A stretch of 64,000 nucleotides of DNA from Trichomonas vaginalis G3. Its lineage: Eukaryota; Parabasalia; Trichomonadida; Trichomonadidae. Below are positions 42,604 to 52,033 of the stretch, in pieces. Position 1 is the stretch's first letter. Each line of letters starts with the position of its first letter. The notes beneath the pieces were generated by a model. That model was given only the letters and a program-made list of their open reading frames with translations. It was not told the origin of the DNA and did no database searches. Made by a program: the position numbers and the translations under genes. The stretch spans positions 21,671,585 to 21,735,584 of the forward strand of contig NC_067205.1 of the NCBI RefSeq assembly GCF_026262505.1. The letters are read 5' to 3'.

Positions 42604-42965
42604 AAAAAAACAGGTGAGAAAAGAGGTGAAAAAACAGGTGAGATCTCACCTCTTCACCTAAAATATATTTTTGCTGAAAAATGACCAAATTTCATTATAT
42701 AACTGTTATTTTTTTACGAAGAGAACTTTAACACTTCGTCAAAAAAATCCCTGAAATCATATCTTTTATACAAAATTCAAGAGGTGAGAAAAGAGGTGAG
42801 AAAACAGGTGAGATCTCACCTCTTCACCTAAAATATATTTTTGCCGAGTAAAATGGCATATGGAACACATACTTTTTCAGTAAGGACATATGAGGTGAAA
42901 AAAGAGGTGAGAAAACAGGTGAGATCTCACCTCTTCACCTAAAATATATTTTTGGTTCATTTACG
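42604..42965. repeat. Three inverted copies of the palindromic repeat downstream of 42603
   Basis: Copies at about 42610-42672, 42779-42842 and 42890-42955 are in the opposite orientation to those at 40398-41636. Between the first two lies a fragment of the 86-bp repeat seen at 43141. Confidence 0.8.
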
Positions 42966-43090
42966 CTCATGTTTGACAAAACATATACACTCATTTCGAT
43001 GAAATCATGACAAAACATATACGAAGAAGTTTATTTCCCGACTGTTGTCAAAATGTCATGTTGTCACCATTTTCAAAAAGATGTTAGTTG

Positions 43091-43120
43091 ACCGAGGGAC
43101 CGAGGGACCGAGGGACCTGG
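43091..43120. repeat. Internal copy of the CCGAGGGAC module
   Basis: Three perfect CCGAGGGAC units plus CTGGTG, preceded by GACTGTTGTCAAAATGTCAT. Same order as at the terminus of element 1 (8695-8785). Confidence 0.85.
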
Positions 43121-43140
43121 TGACACCTAAAAACCATCTA

Positions 43141-43425
43141 CCCTGAAATCGTGAAAAAATGACCAAATTTCATTATATAACTGTTATTTTTTTACGAAGA
43201 GAACTTTGACACTTCGTCAAAAAAATCCCTGAAATCGTGAAAAAATGACCAAATTTCATTATATAACTGTTATTTTTTTACGAAGAGAACTTTAACACTT
43301 CGTCAAAAAAATCCCTAAAATCGTGAAAAAAATGACCAAATTTCATTATATAACTGTTATTTTTTTACCAAGTGAACTTTGACACTTCGTCAAAAAAATC
43401 CCTAAAATCATATCTTTTATACATG
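43141..43425. repeat. 86-bp tandem repeat, three full copies
   Basis: Units begin CCCTGAAATCGTGAAAAAAT at 43141, 43227 and 43313, with a partial at 43400. Each contains ACGAAGAGAACTTTGACAC followed by TTCGT, able to form a small stem. No reading frame. Confidence 0.85.
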
Positions 43426-43516
43426 AAAATCATGAATTTCCTTAAGATACAAGATAGAAAAAATAAAGTTAGTTTTTTTAAAAAAATATTTTTTATCTTG
43501 TATGTAAGAACAGAAA

Positions 43517-44131
43517 ATGACAAACATTGAGTTTGAAACAGTTAGAAAGATAGACAATGACACCAAAGTGGTTCGAATTGGTGATTTAAACGTAAGATAC
43601 TCAAAGAAATACAAGAAATATTCTTTGTCAGACATTATATCTCCATCTGGAAAGAAAACATCCCACGACTGGGTTAGAACTGCTTCTACTCAGAAAATTT
43701 TGACAAGAAATCCTGAGCTTATGATATCAGTAGCATTCTATGGAACAAGAGCATATCTTATAGACAAAAGTCTTATACCAATAGTTTTGTTATGGTTAGA
43801 CCCAGTTGTTGGATATAACTTCATAACATATGGTTCATTCGATACGGAACGTTGCAGTGAAGGCTTACTTTACATCGTTCAGAAACCGAAGGACTTCAAT
43901 ACAAAGAGATATAAGATGGGAAGAACATATAATATAACTAAAAGATATGACAGTATAGTCAATAGAGTTAAGGTTGTGTTCGTTAACGATATGAGAGCTG
44001 CTGAAACAGAACTACTTGAAAAGTTTGAGAAAATGTATGGTGCTCCCACGAAAGGTAAAGAAACGTTTGAAGTAGATGAGATAGGTAAAGCTATAAAATT
44101 ATTTGACGAAGTTGCTGAAAAATACATGTAA
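43517..44131 (+). CDS. KilA-N domain plus T5orf172 (GIY-YIG-like) protein
   Basis: Intact, 204 residues. Residues about 15-100 form a KilA-N-type DNA-binding domain (IGDLNVRYSKKYKKYSLSDI, TSHDWVRTASTQ). Residues 115-204 match T5orf172, a GIY-YIG relative: GLLYIVQ, KRYKMGRTYNITKRYD, then VFVNDMRAAETELLEKF. This combination is common in phages and large DNA viruses, where such proteins are thought to bind and nick DNA. It has the AATATTTTTTATCTTGTATG leader. Target and role in the element are unknown; transcription control or a homing-type activity are possible. Confidence 0.85.
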   Translation: MTNIEFETVRKIDNDTKVVRIGDLNVRYSKKYKKYSLSDIISPSGKKTSHDWVRTASTQKILTRNPELMISVAFYGTRAYLIDKSLIPIVLLWLDPVVGYNFITYGSFDTERCSEGLLYIVQKPKDFNTKRYKMGRTYNITKRYDSIVNRVKVVFVNDMRAAETELLEKFEKMYGAPTKGKETFEVDEIGKAIKLFDEVAEKYM

Positions 44132-44572
44132 AGCGTTTATTTTTGGTCTTTTGTGAAAGTCAGGAAATAACGCTAATTTTATTTTTTCTATCTTAAGGAA
44201 ATTCATGAAAATTCAAGAGGGTGAAAAAACAGGTGAAAAAACAGGTGAGAACTCACCTCTTCACCTAAAATATATTTTTGCCGAATTCTGTATAAAATTC
44301 TGAGTAAAATAATTTTTAGGGCATGTGTCAAACCGTTGAGTTTTGACAATACTTGTACTGATTCAGAACAATACTTGTACTGTTTCAGAACAATACTTGT
44401 ACTGTTTCAGAACAATACTTGTACTGACAGTAGCAGAGATTTTTATCGTCCAACCTTACAAATGTAAACTTATATCGTTCTATTTTCTTCACTAGGGTCT
44501 AACACCAAAGTAACCTTACAAATGTAAACTTATATCGTTCTATTTTCTTCACTTGGGTCTAACACCAAAGTA
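44132..44572. repeat. Palindromic repeat, four 22-bp iterons and a 60-bp direct duplication
   Basis: An inverted palindromic repeat lies at about 44216-44280. Four copies of the CTGTTTCAGAACAATACTTG unit follow at 44350-44430. Two 60-bp copies beginning ACCTTACAAATGTAAAC lie at 44453-44512 and 44513-44572. Confidence 0.8.
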
Positions 44573-44613
44573 ACCTATGTACATGAAATTTCACTGCATA
44601 AAAGGAAAAAACC

Positions 44614-44688
44614 TGCGCGAATCGGGATTTGAACCGAGGTCTTCGACGCCTGTAGCGAGGTAGCCCATACCACTGAGCTATGAGCCGC
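44614..44688 (-). tRNA. tRNA-like sequence with intact A and B boxes, degenerate stems
   Basis: On the minus strand TAGCTCAGTGG (44680-44670) fits the A box and GGTTCAAATCC (44635-44625) fits the B box at normal spacing. The D arm GCTC/GGGC pairs. The T stem pairs poorly, but would pair well if one G had been lost before TTCAAAT. The acceptor stem pairs only at three outer positions, and the anticodon stem at three of five. Loop CTACAGG would give anticodon ACA. It is likely a decayed or mutated tRNA gene, or a pol III promoter carried by the element. Confidence 0.45.
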
Positions 44689-44807
44689 TTGCATATTTTT
44701 AAGTAAAATATAGTATATTTGTCATATAGTGAAGGATGACCAAACTTAAAAAAAATAACGCTAATTTTTTTCTAACAAATTTTTTTATTTTGTATGTAAA
44801 GACAGAT

Positions 44808-45587
44808 ATGTCAACAACAGAGAACACAACAACTGCTATCGTCCATGAAGCCATAAATGAAGAATACGAGTGGGTTCAGTTAAACAAACAACTCCGTCTC
44901 ATTCGTTCGGTCAAAGATGACATGTACCAAATGCAAAGTATTTTGACAGCATGTTTTGCTCCAGATACTAAACACGCAGACGACTGGTTTGAATTAAATA
45001 GCACTCATGAACTCCTCAGTGAGTTCGAACATGTAGAACTTAAAAAGATGTACCAAGACAGACAAAACTTACCATCACATCTAAAAGGTATATATGTTCA
45101 TAAGTTCCTAGTTAGTTCAATAGCAATGTGGGCTTCACCTCGTTATGCAATCTACATACTTATGCTACTTGACGAACTTTGTACAAAGCAGAGAGAAGAT
45201 ATGATGAAAGAAGACAAAAGCATTCAGAAAAGAATACCACGTTCGGTACCAAAAGGAAAGGAAAAGAACTATAAGTATATGATTTATACTGAAGAGATGG
45301 AGAAAGAAGAAGACAGAGATATGGTTATGTTGCATTTAGTCAGAAGAAACAACAAAAGCTTTTACGACCTTGCTAAGATTTACAAATCTGACAGAAATTG
45401 GTTCTATCGCGAAAACTTACCGATTTCAATGACACCAAATGAAGATGTGAAACAAATAGTTCAAGATACTTTACCTCAAACACACTATGATATTAAAGGT
45501 TGTACAATACTTACCTTCAAAGAAGATTTGCCGCTACTGAAAGAAAAAATAACAGAGTATTTTGACAACTTCAAACAAGCAGAGTAA
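44808..45587 (+). CDS. KilA-N domain protein with charged C-terminal domain
   Basis: 259 residues from MSTTENTTTAIVHE. An upstream in-frame ATG at 44736 exists, but the ATG at 44808 follows the TTTTATTTTGTATGTAAAGA leader shared with other genes, so it is preferred. Residues about 50-125 are KilA-N-like (DWFELNSTHELLSEFEHV, IYVHKFLVSSIAMWASPRYA). The C-terminal half (KNYKYMIYTEEMEKEEDRDM, YDLAKIYKSDRNWFYRENLP) resembles the DUF3627-type extension found with KilA-N in large DNA viruses. Probable DNA-binding regulator. Confidence 0.75.
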   Translation: MSTTENTTTAIVHEAINEEYEWVQLNKQLRLIRSVKDDMYQMQSILTACFAPDTKHADDWFELNSTHELLSEFEHVELKKMYQDRQNLPSHLKGIYVHKFLVSSIAMWASPRYAIYILMLLDELCTKQREDMMKEDKSIQKRIPRSVPKGKEKNYKYMIYTEEMEKEEDRDMVMLHLVRRNNKSFYDLAKIYKSDRNWFYRENLPISMTPNEDVKQIVQDTLPQTHYDIKGCTILTFKEDLPLLKEKITEYFDNFKQAE

Positions 45588-45604
45588 ATGAACCATTTAT
45601 TTTT

Positions 45605-46480
45605 TCAAGCTTGACTTTTTACAATTTGAACTTTGTTTGCGTAGATGTGAATTCTGAAAGAAGTATGAGGGTCTTGTATGACTTTGTACTTCTCCCATAG
45701 TTCATGTCTGTCAAACTTACCTGCCATGGACTCTTTCATAAGTTCCATGAAATCGTCTTCGGACAATCCGGGGAAAAGTACAATGTCAGTAAGTATTCTC
45801 TTTACATCCTTACTTAAACTCTTTGCTGTCTGTACACAAATGACAACTGAGATGTTAAAGTGTCTGAGCTTCTTAAGAATTCGACACATGTCTTGTTCTC
45901 TGTTCTTTAACAAAGGATGAGAAGCAAAGTCATCTAAGATAAGAAGACATCTATGAGGGTAAGTCTTCCAATCGTAAGATTGCAATTTCTTCGAAATGTA
46001 TTCTATCTCTTTCTGTTTGTTTCTGAAGTGTTTCTTCTCTAATATTCTCTGCATTTCCTCATTTGGGTCTTTAAACTTAGAATTTATATACTCATTTATA
46101 GCATTGTACTTCAAAACTCTTCTTTGGTACTTCTTTATCCAATCTAACAACTCAGTATCCTTTATACATACTAACTTAGACTTCTTTATAATATCTTTGA
46201 ACGAATTGACGGTTTGGTCAAATTGACCAGAAGTACTACAAATAACAACTAACTCATAGAATGGGTTCTTCTCATCTAGTTCTTGTTGTTGTGCAGCCAT
46301 TTTAAGATAAGTGAAAGTCTTACCCGACCCAGGTGGTGCAATTAGACCTGTTATACCATTCTGAGCAAATAAGAACTTGTCATGTATGGGTTTTATCTGA
46401 GCATTTTCCAACTTCCTCTTGTTCTTATTTAAAACATTCTCAAATTTTTTGTCAATGTCAGCAAACTTTTTTTCTAACAT
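45605..46480 (-). CDS. Genome-packaging ATPase (HerA/FtsK type, A32-like)
   Basis: Intact, 291 residues. Walker A APPGSGKT at residues 48-55, Walker B LLILDDFA at about 179-186, and a following conserved region LRHFNISVVICVQTAKSLS with a sensor-like Gln. This is the ATPase that drives DNA into capsids in Polintons, virophages and nucleocytoplasmic large DNA viruses. Convergent with the KilA-N gene (17 bases apart) and divergent from 46516 (35 bases). A homologue from another lineage is at 63415. Confidence 0.9.
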   Translation of the reverse strand: MLEKKFADIDKKFENVLNKNKRKLENAQIKPIHDKFLFAQNGITGLIAPPGSGKTFTYLKMAAQQQELDEKNPFYELVVICSTSGQFDQTVNSFKDIIKKSKLVCIKDTELLDWIKKYQRRVLKYNAINEYINSKFKDPNEEMQRILEKKHFRNKQKEIEYISKKLQSYDWKTYPHRCLLILDDFASHPLLKNREQDMCRILKKLRHFNISVVICVQTAKSLSKDVKRILTDIVLFPGLSEDDFMELMKESMAGKFDRHELWEKYKVIQDPHTSFRIHIYANKVQIVKSQA

Positions 46481-46515
46481 ATTTTAGAAAAATTAAAATT
46501 TTTATCTTTTAGAAA

Positions 46516-46962
46516 ATGTCTAGCGATTTCGCTATCTATATTCGAGACAAGCTTTTCGACAGCAAAACATCTGTCGACCATAAAATCTTACATAGTGTAA
46601 ACAAGAAAGGTGAATTTGTTCTAAAGTTCTGTTTCTGGGAATATGACAAGAACCATAAAACATTAAGCAGAGAAGTCTTAAAATTTGTCAATGACAGACT
46701 TGTTGACAGAGATGACGCCTCTTGGAGAGATGAAGTCCAACAAAACTTCTTAGAATGCAAAGAAGACACATGCACTGTTCTTGAAGATGAAATAGAAAAC
46801 AGAATAGAAGAGCTATTAAAGGACAAAGAACTTTTACAAAAATATGGTTCGGAGAAATTTGACATAACTCCACCAGAAAAGAAGAAGAGAGAAAAGAAAG
46901 AAAAGAAAGTAGAAGAAGAGAAGAAAGAACCTGAACCAGAGAAAAAGAAATTTGACATGTAA
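46516..46962 (+). CDS. Maverick protein with Lys/Glu-rich tail, unknown function (148 residues)
   Basis: Intact. Starts MSSDFAIYIRDKLFDSKTSV, with a globular N-terminal 110 residues and a highly charged tail (PPEKKKREKKEKKVEEEKKE). The leader TTTTTATCTTTTAGAAA resembles other element promoters. Divergent from the packaging ATPase, and convergent with 46979. No family recognised; the charged tail suggests contact with nucleic acid or protein partners. Confidence 0.6.
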   Translation: MSSDFAIYIRDKLFDSKTSVDHKILHSVNKKGEFVLKFCFWEYDKNHKTLSREVLKFVNDRLVDRDDASWRDEVQQNFLECKEDTCTVLEDEIENRIEELLKDKELLQKYGSEKFDITPPEKKKREKKEKKVEEEKKEPEPEKKKFDM

Positions 46963-46978
46963 AAATAAAATTTTATTT

Positions 46979-47398
46979 TTAGAACATTTCTGGGTCAATG
47001 TCAATGTTCTCTTCCTCTTTAGGAGCAAACACTGGCTTAGACTCTAAAATCTTTTTACTCAATTTACCTTGAACTTCTACAACTTTAGACTCATAATATT
47101 CATAGTCGTCTGCTTTCTTTGGTTCATAAGGTATAACAAGTTTGTATGCTTTGCCTTCTTTAAGGTTTGAGAACCTTCTGTCAAAACTTTCTTTGACTGT
47201 TAACAAACCTTCTATGTCTAAGTCTTCAAATTTCGCACCATTTTTAGTCACAATAGCAAACTTAACTGGTTCGATGTTCCAAACTTTGCTGAATGAAGAC
47301 TTTTCAAAATGGTAGAAGTAAACATTCAAATATGTGAATGGGTCTAGTTCTTCTTTAAGTCCTGACATGTACTTGTTTACTGAGATGAATTTCGTCAT
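46979..47398 (-). CDS. Maverick small protein of unknown function (139 residues)
   Basis: Intact: MTKFISVNKYMSGLKEELDP, YLNVYFYHFEKSSFSKVWNI, then ESFDRRFSNLKEGKAYKLVI and an acidic end NIDIDPEMF. The beta-rich middle with KAYKLVIPYEPK would fit an OB-fold single-strand binding protein, which would suit its place beside the helicase. That is inference from pattern only. Element 1 copy runs off the window at 1. Confidence 0.6.
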   Translation of the reverse strand: MTKFISVNKYMSGLKEELDPFTYLNVYFYHFEKSSFSKVWNIEPVKFAIVTKNGAKFEDLDIEGLLTVKESFDRRFSNLKEGKAYKLVIPYEPKKADDYEYYESKVVEVQGKLSKKILESKPVFAPKEEENIDIDPEMF

Positions 47399-47435
47399 CT
47401 TTTCTATCGGATAAAAAAATATTTTTTTTTAAAAT

Positions 47436-48669
47436 TTACTCAGAAAAATTTTTCTTTGTATATACACCATTCTGTACGTCTAAAAGACTTTTGACATTTG
47501 CCAAGAATGTTCGTTTAGACGCTGTCATATAACCATATTCTTGACAATATTGTTTATACGAATCGTACAATGACCTTTCATCTAAACACTCAAAGTCAGT
47601 TTCATCTATGAACAGTTCATATACACTCTTGTTTGCTTCTAACAATGTTTGTCTCTCTTCGGTATGTGGAATTTGTCTTGGATTGAACTTTGAAATATCT
47701 AATGTCATAAAATATGAGAACAAGTGGTTGTAAAAGTCAGATGTCAAAGTTTCTGACAAAGCGTCAAAATATTCTGTATCTTGCATATGAGAATCTGACG
47801 TTCTGACAACTACATATCTTCTGTCAGAACTTTCTAACTTCATCGGAACAGCATTGTTTGAAACCATAACGAAGTTTGCAACATTTTCACAAACTCTTTG
47901 GTCTTTATATTTTCTTTCAACAACTCCAACTTTGTCTGTTATAAGACTCTTCAAAGCATCTGAGTTCAAAACTTTTGTTGTATCTATACTTTGAAGTTCG
48001 TTACATACTATAAGTTTCATATTCTCTATTGAAGAGTTAAATTTACCGCAGATGTTTTCTAAGTTTGTCATATTCGGGTTCGAATAGCCCTCTAACAGTT
48101 TGCATAAGATATCTGTAAAGAACGTGTTCTTACCTGTTCCTTGTTTTCCAATTATAATGAGAGCAGTTTCATTCTTAGCACTTGGATGTTGTAAGATGTT
48201 TGCAAACCAACATAAGATATACTCATAGACTCTTTCGTTTCCATTGCATATAATTTCTTTGACATGGTCTAACCAAGCTTCTATAATATTTTCTTTCCAT
48301 TCTACTTGTTCGTATTTATATCCAGTGAAGATAGAATAGAAGTTTGGAGAAGGTGTATAAAACTTTATACCACGAACTGAAAAATCTTCAACTTTGACAA
48401 TAAGATATCCCAAGCATCTAACATCTTCATGCCAACTTGTACGACTTTTATTTTCTTAAGTTTCTGTTTACATTCTTGTTCTGAAACTATTGTCGCTTTA
48501 GGTTTGTTAAAGACTACATCCCATTCTTTCATAACATAACATTCTGGGCAGAGTCGACATAAATGACTAAACGTTTCAAATTCTCGACTGCTTTGTTATA
48601 GTCTCTAAATGGACACATATTTCTGAATGTTTGGAAGTCATAAAAATCTGAAACATCTATTCTGTACAT
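47436..48669 (-). CDS. SF3 (D5-like) replicative helicase, element 2 copy
   Basis: About 411 residues from MYRIDVSDFYDF at 48669; open from 48413 to 47436 (325 residues), with one or two indels upstream (near 48395 and 48550). Walker A GKQGTGKN, Walker B-like LIVCNELQ, and motif C/arginine-finger region VMVSNNAVPMKLESSDRR are present. The C-terminal part (ERQTLLEANKSVYELFIDET, SLYDSYKQYCQEYGYMTASK) is the usual winged-helix extension (poxvirus D5/DUF5906-like). It unwinds the element DNA for the protein-primed polymerase. An archaeo-eukaryotic primase domain is not evident in the short N-terminus. Confidence 0.88.
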
Positions 48670-48698
48670 TTTTATAAAAATAAAAAAAATATTTTTTT

Positions 48699-49485
48699 TT
48701 ATTCTTGAGCTATTTGTTGCATTTGTTGTTCTTGAGCTATTTGTTGTTGAAGTTGTTCTTGTAATACAATACTTTCACCAGTTGCATCTTCCAATTCGAA
48801 ACTTTCTGCCGTCATTGACAAATACATAGGACATAAAAGTTTTACAGGAACAAAGTTTGCGTCAACTAAGGTTAAGTTTATGTTTGCTAAAGTGTTTGAG
48901 TTTACTAAAGCTGAAAACTCTGCATTCGAATGAACAATAGGCAAACCAGCAGAGAATGTGTTATTTATACGCATAAGTATCTTTTGGTCATAGTAGTTTC
49001 TGTCGACATTCGAATAACACTTTGAACCTAAGTTTGAAACAATATATAAAATAGGTGTACTTAAAGTCAATGGAACAGACATTCCTTGTATGACACCTTT
49101 TCCTGTTATAGGAAACTGTTGGTAGTAAAAACCAGATATAAGTTTTGTATTATAGCTCATATTGTTTTATAGTAAACTCAGTCGGACATCCAAACATAAT
49201 GAAACCTGCTCTAGTTGCAGCACATGTTACACCGTACTTAAAGTATTAAATAAGTCAACAAAACCTGTTGGTGGTATATCTGAGTAAGTATCTTCAAAGG
49301 AGTATTTTTTACCATTCACAACAATAAAATCTTCTGGTGTCAAAAGAGCAAAACAGCTTTAGTCGTCATTGTGTTTAAAGTTAGTTTACAATATCGTCCT
49401 TGAGGACTTTGTAAGTTTGTTGTTATAGAATTATATGACTCAGGGTTTTAGTCGTAATAGTATAAACCATTGTGTCTTCTGCCAT
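48699..49485 (-). CDS. Penton-like minor capsid candidate with Gln-rich tail, element 2 copy
   Basis: Start MAEDTMVYTITT at 49485, with indels near 49180-49450; open from 49160 to 48699 (153 residues). Blocks: GVIQGMSVPLTLSTPILYIV, INLTLVDANFVPVKLL and a QIAQEQQMQQ tail that is one repeat shorter than in element 1. Beta-rich with a penton-like last strand pair. It sits two genes from the major capsid protein. Assignment as penton is inference. Confidence 0.55.
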
Positions 49486-49489
49486 TTAC

Positions 49490-50068
49490 TTAGCAAATAA
49501 ATTTTAATGAAATGTTGTGGTCGTCAAATATTTTTATAACGTCTGGGAAACTATATTTTAAGTTCAACGTTTCACCTCCTTTCATAACGTATATCTTGTC
49601 AATGACATTATATGAAACACCACAGCAACTAACGTCGGGTTCTATTTCTTTGATGTTTATATCGTCTGCCTCTGTCAAAAGTTTCAATAGTTCTTTCAAA
49701 ACTTCATGAGGTGCAATGACATATGAGTTCACTTTTACAGGGTTGTGTTCGACCAAGTTTAACATTATACTTAAAGCTTGACAAATCTTCTCCTGAGTTT
49801 GAAGTTTGTCTTTCAGTTGTTGGTAGTCGTTTCGAATATCTGCAACAGAACTTAAGTCTCTGCTAACTTCAGGGTATGTTGGTTGTTCTTTTACAGGAAC
49901 TATTGTTATACCATCTTGTCTTCGTATGGTTTCCCCACTTCAACATCTCTTCTTTGACATTGACAATAACACTTTGACTGTTTTTTGAGTTGGTGAATTT
50001 AACTTCACATCTGCCACTGCCATTAAACCTTTTGAAACACTTACGCTTCTATTTTTCGGAAATGACAT
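49490..50068 (-). pseudogene. Maverick capsid-cluster protein of unknown function, element 2 copy
   Basis: Same protein as 2746-3326: MSFPKNRSVSVSKGLMAVAD at 50068 to HNISLKFIC at 49490. One-base losses near 49915 and 49950-49985 break the middle. The C-terminal domain (NLVEHNPVKVNSYVIAPHEV, YSFPDVIKIFDDHNIS) is open. The stop lies 4 bases downstream of the start of the next gene, since the small cassette of element 1 is missing here. Confidence 0.6.
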
Positions 50069-50086
50069 TTTACTTAGAATAAAAAG

Positions 50087-50505
50087 ATGGACGTATTGAG
50101 TATCTCTTCGAATTGAAGCAGAACAAAGTTTACACACACAAACAATACAAATACATTGACAGAATAGTTCTTTATACAAACAATGGAAAATGTTATAGAA
50201 TAGCAGTCTTTGCTGAACCAAAATATTTTCATAAAGCAAAGAAAGTTGGTATAACTGAAATGGTGAAAGTTCTTGAAGCAGACAAAAATATAACTTCAAA
50301 ACTGACCGATATTTCTAAAGGTAAGTTTATAATACAATTTTATGTCAAAACTGGCGTACTGTCAATATTTGACGGAGAGAAGTCAGTTCAAGAACAACTT
50401 ACTGACCTGCTGCCAAAATCTGCTCGATGGAAGCTGTCGTTATGCCAATCTGAGGAGCTCCAGCAGGTTTCATCGAACGAATTTTCAAAAGAGCATCTTC
50501 CGTGA
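50087..50505 (+). CDS. Small plus-strand protein overlapping the 3' end of the capsid gene, element 2 copy
   Basis: Start MDV at 50087 with one T missing soon after; open from 50113 to 50505 (130 codons). Blocks: YIDRIVLYTNNGKCYRIAVF, YFHKAKKVGITEMVKVLEAD and TKLTDISKGKF. The last 107 bases lie opposite the end of the major capsid gene. Unknown family. Conserved in both elements with mostly conservative changes. Confidence 0.55.
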
Positions 50506-52001
50506 AAAGTGCTATTGGTTTTGTAAACTTCTTTGCTTTCAATTCATCTGGACCGTCTCTGTCACCAGTATATTGTATTTGAACTGTACCAACAGTTGAA
50601 ATACCACCCATAAAGTCTTCTGAGTCAGCAAATGGAATGCCAAGCCAAAAGTTTGAACGGTCTCCATTTGTATATTGAGTTTTTGACCTCCTGTATGAGT
50701 CCATACTTTCACATATGGCATAATAGAACTTTGCATTTCAGGGTTAATGGTTGTTGTGAAGTTGTTGTTAAAGTTCATAGCATCTAATGTCAAGTTGTAT
50801 GACCTCATATCCTCAACTGTAGAATATTCTTCTCTTGGATAATATTTGCCATCTATGTTTATATGATATTTAATACCAGGGTTGTAGAAACAAGAATAGT
50901 CATTTATAGTTCGTCTGAACAGTACAAACATAGTATCTGCATGTTTCATTGCAGTTGTTAAGGCAATATCTGTTCTTGCACCTGGGTCAGCACTTTGGTT
51001 TCCAACTTCACCTGCAAAGTCTTTGACAGATATTTGGTGTATAGGGAACATAAGTGGAACTGCAATATATTTGGCAGCTAAAGCATTTGAAATATCTGGG
51101 TCCAACATATAGACTGCAAGTCTGCTTTCTATTCTCTTGCATTCAAATTTTTCGCATGTGAACTTAACTGGGTCCCAAGCAGTTCCAGCAGCATTGAAAT
51201 AATAGTTTACTTCAGTGTTGAGGTTTGAGAAACCAAAGTCTAAGTCAACCTTGCCTTTGCAAAAGTCACAGAACTTGGCTCCACCAGTTCCAGCTACAGT
51301 AAGAGTGAATGGGTCTTGTGTTGGTGCAATGACTAAGTTATTTTTGCTTGGAGTAAGTTCGATAGAAATTTTTCCTGCCCAGTTTGGCAAGTATCTTAAA
51401 AACCTGAAGATGAGGAAAGATGACAAAGGAACTCTAAGTTTCATTTTACTTTGGTTACTGCTGCTGCAGTTTGTCCAGAAAGGTCAACATAAACTCCTGG
51501 AACGTTAGGGTCAAGTCTTCTTATTTTCTCAATAGTTGCATACTGGTCTGTTTGTTCTCTAGCTTGTGGTTGTACTGAGTTTCTTAAAGCGAACCATTCA
51601 TAGTTTGCCCATGTTACTGTTTGAACTAAGTCAGAGTTAGAATATATCTTATATCCCATGAAAACTTCTGGAGCATATTGGTATCCGACATAGAAAATTC
51701 CATTGCAACCTTTCTTGTCAGACAACTTGGCAGAAGGTTTTATTTCAATGTCTTGTTCCACGTATAAGAATGAGTTGTCAATAGAAATAATATGAAACCT
51801 GTCGCAAGCAATATCTACTGTTGTTGAAGAACCTTCTCCAAACTCACCTACGTTTCCATAAGAAACAGCAGTTGTATATTCGTAAGTTCCAGGAACTATT
51901 TCTGACCTTCTAATGGCATTGTCGCATTCGTTATACCATTCGGAAACATTTCCGTTCATGGCATCCAAAACTGTTGGCGTTATATTCTGAGCGGCGTACA
52001 T
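50399..52001 (-). CDS. Double jelly-roll major capsid protein, element 2 copy
   Basis: About 534 residues from MYAAQNITPTVLDAMNGNVS. Open 52001-51441, then a one-base loss, then 51444-50539, another slip near 50690, then to the stop at 50399. Conserved blocks: FHIISIDNSFLYVEQDIEIK, VTWANYEWFALRNSVQPQAR, LRVPLSSFLIFRFLRYLPNW (the signature block of Polinton capsid proteins), YLNIDGKYYPREEY-like and IGIPFADSEDFMG-like. It would form the pseudo-hexameric capsomers of an icosahedral particle. It lies between the large structural gene and the capsid-cluster genes. Confidence 0.9.
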
Positions 52002-52033
52002 TTCATATGGGTAAAAATATAGAATAGTTGGAT

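Noticed and set aside
46536-46958. Minus-strand Ser/Phe-rich open frame
   Set aside because: It is the antisense shadow of the Lys/Glu-rich gene at 46516-46962.
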